Origin: Hymenopellis radicata
Lineage: Eukaryota > Basidiomycota > Agaricomycetes > Agaricales > Physalacriaceae
DNA length: 21,747 nucleotides
Direction of reading: 5' to 3'
Assembly: GCA_015501595.1 (NCBI GenBank)
Contig: JADNRX010000808.1
Location: 1-21,747, forward strand
Part shown: piece by piece, positions 9,101 through 18,296 of the stretch
How the letters are laid out: every line of letters begins with the position of its first letter
Numbering within the stretch: position 1 is the stretch's first letter
Notes under the pieces: model-generated
What the model saw: only the letters and a program-made list of their open reading frames with translations
What the model was told of the DNA's origin: nothing
Database searches by the model: none
Translations under genes and position numbers: made by a program

Positions 9101-12100
9101 AGAATATGGGGATATCATGAGTAAAGCGAGTCCAACTTCTTCCTCTGATTAAACGACCCGTTCTGACATGCTGTTCCATTTAGTTCTACATCAAGCAGGC
9201 GACGGCATGAATGTCTTCTAACGCTGTTGTTCCTATGCTCATCTTCGCGTGCCCAGATGGCTGCCATCTTGGCTTTACCGGAGAAGCCCACTCCTCGAGA
9301 CATTGTATGCAATCATGTTTCTAGTCTTTGATCTTTCGCACACTAAACGACTTGTCAGTTGGAGATGATATCCATGGCAGAAGAGTATGCCACCAGTGCC
9401 ACTTCCATTGTTAATGCCACTGACTTCTGATAGGCTAACGGAATCAAAGATGCGGACTTCGGAAAAGATGGTAAGCTAACTCGTTTCGATGCCATTTACT
9501 GTCGACATAACATCATGTCTCAAGTATCTCAACAAATTGAGGAAACACAATGATATCCGTTTCGAGGTCAAGAAGGTGGAACGAACGTCGGACAAGGTTT
9601 TCCTACTCATTCAGGTTCGACATCTGATCTTACTGGCGGCTATGACTGAGACGCCATCGTGTAGGCTGTTTTGGGTGGGATCTCCTTGAGTTCGCCGGAA
9701 TACAGAACGGGTGATAGCCAACCTCAATTGGAAGCATTTAGTATTTTCCGGCATGTCTCTCGGATCGCAAGAGGTTTGTTGCGCCACATCACTACCCTGG
9801 CTTCAGCTCATTTAACCAACAGCTGTGGTGGAAGTAGCGATCACAAAGAAACGCGGAGCGCAGCTGAAGCATGGATTTGAAGTGTATGTTCCGCTTTGCA
9901 ACATGTACTCGAACTCAGCCCGATAGGTTACGCTGCTTGACTGCGAAAGCATGGGAGGATCGGCCTGTGGTCCTTCGCCAAATTGACACTATCGGAGAGA
10001 AATCGTGAGCCCCACGTTTTAACGGTCGACGTCACCTCATGTCGTTTGATAGGCTTAAAGTATATTTAACAGTGGTTATGTCGTCATGTTTTGCTCAGGT
10101 GCACTCACTAGGTTCTCGCAGAGCACGGCATAACGTCGCTGAATATCTTACGAAAACAGGACTCATTGAGACTTGAAACGGTACGTATCCGGATTCCCGT
10201 GAAATCCTATCTCATCTTGATCATAGCTTTTGAATCGTCGTCCGCCTTTCGGATTAGAGATGTTGGCGCTAGTGCGGGAATTTCCGCTTTATACTCTGCG
10301 AGTCCTGCAGACCGACGTTCGGACAAGCAATGGTCAGCAGCCTGTCGAGATTGACCTGACCATCGAGTGCGGCATAGAAGATGACCATGGAAATTCAAAA
10401 ACATCGAAAAAGTCTAAAGGTCGATCACAAAACATGACCGCCATTCTCACTCTCACATCTGACATGGACCTACTCGATTTCCGTCGCATCTCGTAAGCGA
10501 GTCACCGAATCGTGAATAACGCCTTATCTTTCACAGGACGAAATCCTTGTCGGAGAAAAAGACATTTGAAATAACCGCCTTACTCGAGAAGCCAAGTCAA
10601 TCCATAAATATCTACATCAGTTCTGTAAGGTCAATGGTCGAAGCCTTTGGCGATGTCTTAATATTCTCGTGAAGGAATCGTTTGCCGGATTAACAGTAAC
10701 GAAGACGTACAAGCCCGACGTACCTTCGTCTGAATATCCCACAAGAAACACTCGGCCGCCGAATGCTATCGTCTGTGTTATGTTTCTCTCGCACTTCTCT
10801 CATCTGACCTCTCGTCAGGAAGCTGATTTGGAGGGCTTGGAAGACGACCCCGATTTCTGGGCGAACATGGACATGAATGAATTAGACGAGAAGGAAATTG
10901 ACGCTAAGCCTATCATTCATGATCTGACGCAGCCTCGTCGTTCGTTCCTGCCTACAGTTCCGAAGTTCATCACATACTGACGTTCATCTCTCGACCGTAG
11001 CAGTAAAACGCAATCTCGAAGACGAAGCGTCCAAAAACGGCACGGTCAAACCGGAAACGGAGAATCATCGACAGGAGAAACTTTCGAACGGAAACTATGT
11101 GTAAGCGGATGACGCTCAGTGTCTCTTCGCCGCTAAATCTGTGGCGCAGCTGCAATCATACCTGCAAGGACAAACAGAAGTGTCGACATCTCTGGTAAGC
11201 ATTCTAGTTTATCTCTCGAGAATGATTCTTTCTTCCATCACAGTTGCCGCGAGGGTTTGCCCAAGCCTCCGAAGAAGCCAGCTACCACACAGCCCGCATC
11301 ATCGCATAAGACCAAGAGTAACACTACTGCCTCGAAACCTTTGCCGAGTAAACAGCCAGAGAAAAAGAAGACGTCACCCAAGGACCATACGATTGAACGC
11401 CTGGAGGCTCTCCACAAGAGCACGAACGTCGAAAGCAACCTCAAGTTACCGCCTGGTCAACGTCTCAAGCTCGAGCCTAGTTCGGACGTGAAGCGAAAGC
11501 GGAAGGAACCCCATATCATTGATACGAATATCGCCTTTACAGATCTGAAGGACCCTAATGCCGCACCTTCCTTTCCTCACGATCTCTCAAACTTTGACGA
11601 CGATGATGACCTTCCTGAGGCACACGAGATCCTGACTTCTTCTACCGCTCCTGGAAACGCGTTTCTTCTGACGACTTCCCTGACTCTGAAGTAGATGCCC
11701 TCATTCGTGGCCTGCCCTCAGACGACGACGATTTATTCTTTACGCGTCTTCCTCAATCCCATGTTCTCAAGAACAGTCGAGTCTCGCGTGTAGCACCGCC
11801 CCCGCCGAAACGTATGAGGTTCAATGAGAATGTTGAAGTGAAGGACGTACCGCGTAAGGTGAATCGGCGCTGCTTCCAAGTATACGCTTGTTTCCATATT
11901 CACAATCTCAACAGAGTCAAGAAACGCTGTTCATTGATACGGACGAGGAAGATGACGATGTAATGATCATCGACGAAGCAGGCCCGTCTTTGGCGGAAGA
12001 GCCAACGTCTTTACTTGTTGACATGAGACACGGAGAAGACTACCCCGATGTCGACGATTTTGTGCTTGATTCCAACATCGACATTGTACCGTCGACACCG

Positions 12101-12261
12101 GATCTTACTATGGACGAAGGAAGCTCCGTTGTTGACTTTGCTGTTGATCTCAAACCCTCAGATGCGGAGAAGACGAACTAATGGAAGAGGCGGACGATGT
12201 AGATGACTTTGCGGAAATAGAGGCGTGGTTGAACAGTGGTGCAGTTGAAATCATACCGTGA
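6133..12261 (+). CDS. Meiotic DNA helicase MER3/HFM1, with one apparent frame break
   Basis: Ski2-like superfamily 2 helicase that stabilises recombination intermediates for meiotic crossing-over in the nucleus. In my model, 39 exons give about 1,408 aa. The N-terminus is Gln/Pro/Tyr-rich. [10 protein letters not shown] leads into the helicase: Walker A APTGSGKT (residues 200-207), DEVH box (313-316), SAT (346-348), GVGVHHAGM and QMLGRAGRPQ (545-554). A Sec63-type region follows ([10 protein letters not shown], then a beta-rich block). A Cys cluster C-x3-C-x5-C-x3-CC lies at residues 1090-1105, then KR-rich and acidic segments. Exons: 6133-6211, 6262-6678, 6727-6794, 6845-6868, 6917-6926, 6975-7090, 7143-7203, 7257-7329, 7378-7387, 7435-7466, 7518-7569, 7621-7797, 7850-8021, 8070-8157, 8203-8237, 8282-8394, 8447-8471, 8526-8623, 8673-8688, 8743-9125, 9184-9204, 9257-9304, 9359-9384, 9434-9470, 9525-9614, 9665-9773, 9823-9883, 9927-10004, 10053-10059, 10112-10180, 10227-10492, 10537-10624, 10675-10770, 10819-10939, 11001-11100, 11150-11194, 11244-11858, 11915-12142 and 12190-12261. 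Exon 37 is one base out of frame near 11661, and the last junction is uncertain (the frame otherwise stops at 12181). Confidence 0.92.
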
Positions 12262-13044
12262 CTTGATGACTGATCCTTTGTTTGTTCGTTTTGCTTATGC
12301 CAACCCCTCTTCGATCCATCTTTGACTCCGCGCCACATCCATTGTTCGCTCACTCTTCGGGCAATGACCGAGGTGGACATTTTCGGAGGTAAGAGATCTT
12401 TTCCGGACGTGACATTCGGCTTGTGCAATGTGCGGTACTGGAAGCTTGTCAAACTCTGGTATGGGTGTGAACAAATATCTCACTTTAGGCTGGTGTCTAA
12501 GAACTTGCTGACAACATTTTCTGGGCTGCGAGAAAATGCCATTTACATGTCAGGAGATGAGTTTTCTTGTCAAGGCGTTAATTGGTTTGCGACGGCGTAT
12601 AGATCTTCATTTGGAATCAGATGGTTGATGTTTCACGTTCATGACCACAGGAACGATGGGCGACGGGCTTCCCATAATGGCTTAATGTTGGTACCGAGAT
12701 CCTTCCACCTCCATTCTAGGGTTCAATTCGCGCAGTGTGGCTCGACGCGAATCTATTCAGGAGTGCCCCTAAGAGGCATAGTCGGGAGACGGGGCGGAAT
12801 TTCAATATGTTTTTATCTATTACAATGATATTATCTATCCGGTGCTCGAATACCTTCGGAACGATCATATCCACCTTATCCACTTCACACATGAACGGAA
12901 ATTGACTAGTTGGAGGTTCATGGGTGCACGTTTAAATGCAGCCCATCAGGCAACCGCTGTCAGCGGGAATTTTCCGGTCATCGAAGCACGTCAAAAAGGT
13001 AAAGTGCCTCTTTATCACCACCACCACCCATCGTGGGTCCCGGC
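12262..13044. other. Intergenic, no supported gene
   Basis: These 783 bp lie between MER3 and the G-alpha gene. A 168-codon plus-strand open frame (12322-12828) and several minus-strand frames exist. Their composition is unlike the neighbouring exons (many Cys, Trp, His and Arg), and I find no domain or matching splice pairs. A minus-strand segment around 12295-12470 looks mildly coding-like and ends in WIEEGLA, but I cannot connect it to a start. The last 150 bp are presumably the G-alpha promoter and leader, with a CACCAC-rich run just upstream of its ATG. Confidence 0.5.
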
Positions 13045-14397
13045 ATGGCGATCCTCTCTGAGCTGGACCCGTTTGCCGCCCTCACGCACTACGACGCTGA
13101 GGCTCAGCGTGTCAGCGACGACATCGACGCCGCACTGAAAGCGGAGAAGAAGACGCGCGACAAGCAGGGGAAGGGCCTCGTCAAGGTCCTGTTGCTCGGC
13201 CAGAGCGAGAGTGGTAAAAGCACGACGTTGAAAAGTGCGTTGCAGTCCATCTATATTCCATGTTCTACTGATTATCTATAAGACTTACGGCTTGCCTACG
13301 ATCTCGAAGAATGGACGCGGGAACGGGGGTCATGGCGGTCCGTTGTGCAGCTCAACGTCATACGCAGTGTGCACGCGCTGCTCGAGGACTCGGCAGACTC
13401 GCTCTTGAAGCTCCGCCTAGCCCCGCTACGGCGTGTCGAAGCTGATCTCAAGCGCCGGTTTGGCGCCTCTGCACTCGAGGTCACGCCCGACATGCCCAGC
13501 TCTGAGCTCGCGGTGCGTGCGATGACCCACCTGCCCGAGGCAGACGACCTGGCGGCGCAGGCCATCCTCGCGGCCTGTCTGCCTGATATTCGAACGCTAT
13601 ACCAGTCGTCGCGGTCTGCGCATATAGAAGAGACCTCGGGCTTCTTCCTCAACGACCTCGAGCGGGTCTGTGCGGCCGACTACGTGCCGTCTGATGACGA
13701 CGTCGTGCGGGCCCGGTTACGAACAACGGGCGTCCAAGAGTGGCGGATACGATTCAGCGGGAACCGTAAGTGCAACTGTATTGGTGTATGTATTATCAAT
13801 TTACCCCGGATTGGCGACAGAGGCTGTTGCTGGTATGCACCCCGACTTTGGGCGCGACTGGGTCATCTACGACGTGGGCGGGTGTCGGACGATGCGCCAC
13901 GCTTGGCTGCCATTCTTTGAAAACATTAATGCTATCATCTTCCTTGCTCGTGAGTTGTACTTTTCGTCTGCGTTTCACGCTAATCTGGCATAGCGCTGTC
14001 GCCCTTTGACCTCCCGCTTTCCGAGGATCCGACCATGAATCGCCTTGACGACACGATGCGCATCTGGCGCTTCATCGTCGCGACCAAGCTGCTCTCGCGC
14101 ACGACGCTCATTGTGTTCCTGAACAAGTGCGATCTGCTCAAGCGCAAGCTGCGCTCGGGCGTGCAGTTTGGGCGGTATGTGACGAGCTACGCGGGCGAGA
14201 ACGAGATCGGGCCCGTTGTCAAGTGGATGCGCGACAAGTTCAAGGACCTCTCTAAAGCCCACGCTCCTTCAGACGCTGTCAGAGCCGTCTATCTTTATCC
14301 CACTAGCGTCACCGATACAAAGGCCACGGCTACTACTCTTAGAACCGTCCACGACGGTATACTGAGGGACCATTTGAAGAGTGCCGAGTTTGTATAA
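13045..14397 (+). CDS. Divergent heterotrimeric G-protein alpha subunit
   Basis: Four exons (13045-13234, 13283-13765, 13821-13949, 13994-14397) give 401 aa, longer than the usual 350-360. The G-alpha architecture is complete: P-loop GQSESGKST (residues 52-60), an enlarged helical domain, switch I RLRTTGV (catalytic-type Arg208, Mg-binding Thr211), switch II DVGGCR (242-247), NKCD (311-314) and TSVTDT (371-376). It should bind guanine nucleotide at the membrane downstream of GPCRs. Three positions are unusual: Ser54 replaces the Ras-Gly12-equivalent Gly, Cys246 replaces the catalytic Gln, and Val373 replaces the Ala of TCAT. There is no MG start, so canonical N-myristoylation is absent, and no N-terminal Cys for palmitoylation in the first 60 residues. 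The extra length is mainly between the P-loop and switch I, rich in Ala, Asp, Glu, Arg and Leu. By eye this gene is more GC-rich at third positions than its neighbours. It resembles the expanded divergent G-alpha groups of Agaricomycetes; that placement is inference. Confidence 0.93.
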
Positions 14398-14647
14398 TTG
14401 CAACTACTCGCAAACCAACGGTACACTATCTATTTATTCCTACTATGTCTTGTATGTATCCCTCCTCTGGTTGTCTGTATCTCGTTGTGTAACTACTCTC
14501 TCATCTACGATATATGTTGTGTAGACATCTATGTAGCATCCACCTCTACACTTTTTAATACTAGTATGAATGGACTGGCTAGAAGTACCCGTTTGAACGC
14601 TAATAAGTACACGACTCTTGGGTGGAGGATCCGATTCTGGCGGGGTC
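14398..14647. other. G-alpha 3' flank
   Basis: This stretch is AT- and pyrimidine-rich, with TATCTATTTATTCC and several TGTAT runs, as expected for a fungal 3' UTR. A plus-strand open frame continues through it, but it is Leu/Ile/Cys-biased and shows no family signal. I do not call a gene here. Confidence 0.4.
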
Positions 14648-15778
14648 ATGGTGGCGCAGGGCGACCAACTGCGAAACCATTCAGAAAGCGAAGACCTTCA
14701 ATACAGGATCTTCCCCCTGTACTCGAGCAGGTACTATGTACGTTGTTATTTGCTGCGAGCGTCGTCATGATCTGATGCAGCATTCATCCAGAATCTAAGC
14801 CAACATTCGTACAAATGTTCCTGTGTATTACTTCGGCTCCACCCTCTTCATTCGTGCGCCGCTGATTCTGAAGGAGGCCTGTCTGACGTTGGTGTACCAC
14901 CGTCACGGTACATCGTGTTAGCCCACGAGACTCTACTGCAAGTTTCTCATAATTTCATGCATGGAGATCTCTGGATGGCATATGGTCACGAAACCCACTG
15001 GAACGAGCCGACAAATAGCACGAAGGTCATGTAACGTTGATGTCGGACTCGAGAAGAAACTGATTGCGAAACGGAAAGTGGACCCGGTGCGCAGTGCTCT
15101 CTCCTGCTTTTTTATTTACAGACTGGCATGTCATCGAGGCTCGTCGACATCCGTGGGGCTTATCACCCTTCTCTACGTCTTGTGATGTATTATAACTTCA
15201 ATGGTTGGTACTGAGCTTCAGTAAGTCAACCTCTGTTACGATATAGTTACTTGTGTTTTCGTAGTGTTCTTGTCATACAGTCCAAGCCTGAAGAGTTTGT
15301 AGTCTTCAACCTGCCATCGGGCCAGACTTGTGCTGCGCGGCGGGCTGGCGACTTTAATATCTGGAAAACCACAATGCAACCGATGCATCAGGTCGGCGAC
15401 GACTTCTACACCCCGCTCGACATGGACTACTACGTATGGAGACTAATGGCGAAATTTTATTCTCCAGGTTCCATTCTTCGGTGTGTTAACTCCCTCGCGC
15501 TCTATCAGTACTAACTGATCCTTTGGCTCCGCTAGTTTTCAATGTTTTCGCAACTATAATAGCTTCCTGCGCATGCGAAGTGGTAGACAGCTTCCATGCT
15601 TGTCACTTTCAAATTTCTCGTGCTGTATATATATTCGACTACAAAGCAACTCTTCTGCACCCTCACGATGTTCAATTTTGGACATGTAATACACAAGCAA
15701 GGTTCTCAGCTGGCTCAGACGGCGCTTACCGAGTTACATACTATTCGTTACAGTGACAAAGGATCTGGGCAGAAGTAA
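14648..15778 (+). CDS. Unassigned multi-exon gene or gene remnant
   Basis: I do not recognise this protein. Several coding-like blocks lie on the plus strand with good splice signals between some of them. An ATG at 14648 starts MVAQGDQLRNHSESEDLQYR; a donor follows at about 14731 (GTACTATGTACG) with an acceptor CTGATGCAG at about 14780. A second block around 14885-15028 reads SRYIVLAHETLLQVSHNF, then HGDLWMAYGHETHWNEPTN. A third (about 15263-15430) reads QSKPEEFVVFNLPSGQT and, later, MQPMHQVGDDFYTPLDMDYY. A textbook intron at 15482-15536 (GTGTGT, TACTAAC, CGCTAG) follows. A last frame ends at the TAA at 15776-15778 after HTIRYSDKGSGQK. I could not join the blocks into one stop-free model, so this may be a decaying gene, or a real gene whose exons I have misplaced. 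Read the span as a region of interest, not as a coding model. Confidence 0.3.
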
Positions 15779-16366
15779 AGCCCTCCGGCAAAGGCCGGGA
15801 GAAAGATGAGCAGGTAGGCTCGGGCCGTCCTCCGGCGATCATTCCCAACTACTACCTCATCACAATTTCTGCTCAGGAAAAGGCGCACCGAGTCGACTCC
15901 AGAGTGACCTATTGTACTGCATTTGGGTCGACTTCAATCTCGTCGTTTTCCAGCATTCGGATCTTGCGAATCGGCCCTTCTCGACCGGTGCCTGCGCAAA
16001 ATTCTGTCGCTTCGGAGTCCACATAGGCATGCAGTTAGCTGTACGTGCACGCGAATGGCGGACAAGCTCCATTTCGGCTAAGTGGGGCTCCAGTCGCCAT
16101 GTAGCCGTATAACACTGTCATCGCATTCCGTAATTCAGTGACGAGCGGTATGAAATTTATCTCAGCGTCCGGATGTTTTCGCCTGCAACTTACTATAAGC
16201 CCTCACTGCCGCACAGCCGAGACCGTTCCCTCGTTGCCCTCGTTCATACTGTCCATTCCGGGGTCCCGACCGGAAATATGGCTTTCTGGAGCCCTTATAG
16301 CGCCATGCAAAGTGTTTACAGACAGCTTGCTTGCTACCCGAGTTGCACCTTCCAGTCGATACCACC
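15779..16366. other. Intergenic upstream of the F-box gene
   Basis: 588 bp without a supported gene. It begins with a GC-rich patch containing CCTCCGGCAAAGGCCGGGAG, which can form a small CCGG-paired stem. Overlapping short frames on both strands lack splice-supported continuity. The end serves as the leader of the F-box gene, whose ATG sits in an ACCACCATG context. Confidence 0.45.
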
Positions 16367-17855
16367 ATGTCGGACATCCTACCAACAGAACTCCTCTACG
16401 AAATCTTCTCTCATGTAAGTTGTGTTGGTTCTTAGTATCATTAGTACACAACTGCTAAACTACTCGTCCGACTGGCAGCTCGACATAGTGGCTCTCAAGC
16501 AAACGAGACGCACCAACAGGCGGAATAACTACGTCTGTCGGCCTCTGCTTTTCGCTCAACTACGCTTCAAATTCGACGCGTATGGCGCTGGCCTATGGCT
16601 GCAGAGTCGCGTCCGACTACTCGAAACACTTCGCTCGGGCAGCGTCGACTCGCCCGCCAAGTTTGTGAAGAACCTGGACCTAGTCACGCCTTTCGAGGCG
16701 CCATGGGACAGCTACTACTCCTTCGTCCTGGCGCGTTATCCCGACACACTCAAGGACTCATTCAATGGGAGTATCCCGTACTTCACCTCGTTAAAACACG
16801 TGCAGTAAGCCTCCTCATTCCTGTCATTCCCGTTCTTGTTAGCTAATGGTTCACACTATAGGTGGAAGATAACGAATGGCGCCTCGGCATATGTCTTCCA
16901 GACCGCGAAGCTCATGGCAGAACACTGTCCCATCGAGTCTTTCGCGCTCGAGAACTTTGCCGAGTGCCCCCCCTGTTTCGCGGATATCCAGTTTCCGCAC
17001 CTTCAATCGCTCACGCTCTCCGGCAACTATTCACTGGAACTGGTCTCGACGGTCTGCGCTCTTCATCCCCATCTTCGCCGTCTATCTGTGACGTCTTCAC
17101 ATTATGAGGAGCTAAACTTCGAGTTTCTTCCCGAGGACTGTGAAATAGAGGCCCTCGTAGTGGGAGGCGCGTTGGCGATTGTGGACCTTCCTGTCCATCG
17201 CTTGAAGAATCTTCAATTGCTTACCGTCGACTCCGCAGCCCCAAGTCACAACGAGGGTATCTGGTCGAAGCTCGAACAGGCGGATGTTCGTCTTCAGGAG
17301 TTACGCCTTCCGGAGATATCCGAAGACCTTCTTCATTACCTTGCGTCGTACAGTGGTCTAGAGGTCCTTGACCTCACCATAGCTCGGGACTCTACGGTTC
17401 CCGGGACCATATTTTGGATGCATGTTCTTCCTCGGCACGAGAGGACGCTCCAGCGTCTGGCCCTCAACAACCAGTCTGAAGCGGATGACTGGTACATTTC
17501 GAAACAGTCGCTGCAGGTGCTCAAGGAGTGCCGACACCTTTCCCATATTACGGACATCTGCTCGTGCAATAATGAGGCGTCGACGAACACTATTATGGTG
17601 CGATCATTTTCTCTTGTGTTCTCCACTTATTTCTCACCTTTTCGGCAGTACGACATTCTCGATGCTATCCCATCATGGCCCTGTCTCGTCTCCCTATCCC
17701 TCTCCTGTCGGCCCAGGGAGATGCCTCCCGCGATCCATCCGGAGAAGACCATCGGGCCAGTGTTGCGCGACTCTGCGGGCCACTATATTCAGGTCGTAGA
17801 AGAAGCTGCTGTTTCGGGTAAGGTGTCTCATTCGTTGAGTGTGACTGCGCAGTGA
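16367..17855 (+). CDS. F-box protein with leucine-rich C-terminal region
   Basis: Exons 16367-16414, 16479-16804, 16862-17597 and 17649-17855 give 438 aa. The N-terminal ILPTELLYEIFSH followed by LDIVALKQ and CRPLLFAQLRF matches the short F-box helix set of Agaricomycete F-box proteins, which recruit substrates to SCF ubiquitin ligases through Skp1. The rest is rich in Leu at regular spacing (FPHLQSLTLSGN, HPHLRRLSVTSS, LQELRLPEIS, SGLEVLDLTI), consistent with degenerate leucine-rich repeats. The start is chosen on the F-box motif and the strong Kozak-like context. The third intron (17598-17648, 51 nt) is a multiple of three and stop-free, so its retention would add 17 residues. The 3' end is uncertain: a donor GTAAGG at 17818 could splice onward to an open frame reaching 18268. 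Substrates are unknown; such genes are numerous and fast-evolving in this lineage. Confidence 0.75.
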
Positions 17856-17879
17856 TTCGGTGTGGCGCCGCCACATCAG

Positions 17880-18268
17880 CAGACGTTGGCCTGTTCTATG
17901 CTACATATTCCATTACTCTACTTATCTATTCCACGAAAACGACTCTTGTAGACGGCGCTACTACGCTATGTCCCCAACTCACTCAACTAGACATACTTAT
18001 CTTAAGACTTTTTGCAGAACAATCTTACTTTGCCGCCCTCTTCTCTTTCCCATTGTCAGAAAAGTGGTCTTCGTCTGAGCCAAGCCTGCGGATGTACAGA
18101 GCGGCAGAATGTAAGGTCACAGGAGCCGTTAATTCCTCTTGCACCTTTGCCCCCTCGAGGATGGAACGTCTTTTCTATTCATCGTGTGTTTCTTTCTCCG
18201 AGACTGCTCACACGCTGTCCCGTTTCCAGAATGATTGGCACGTATATATGCCTTACCACATCGTCTGA
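17880..18268 (+). other. Possible extra 3' coding of the F-box gene
   Basis: If the donor at 17818 joins the acceptor CACATCAG ending at 17879 (62-nt intron), the frame stays open to 18268. It contains a leucine-rich piece, LCPQLTQLDILILRL, like those in the upstream protein. The closer acceptor at 17852 gives the same frame but a 35-nt intron, shorter than any other here. The later part (after about 18118) is Ser/Cys-rich and less convincing. It would end 28 bp from the convergent amidohydrolase stop. Confidence 0.35.
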
Positions 18269-18296
18269 ATCATTCAGTATGTTAACGCCACACATC

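Noticed and set aside
11655..11670. Programmed ribosomal frameshift in MER3
   Set aside because: No slippery heptamer or downstream stem is visible. A single-base indel is simpler.
12322..12828. 168-codon plus-strand open frame after MER3
   Set aside because: No motif, atypical composition, no splice partners. The length is possible by chance in this base composition.
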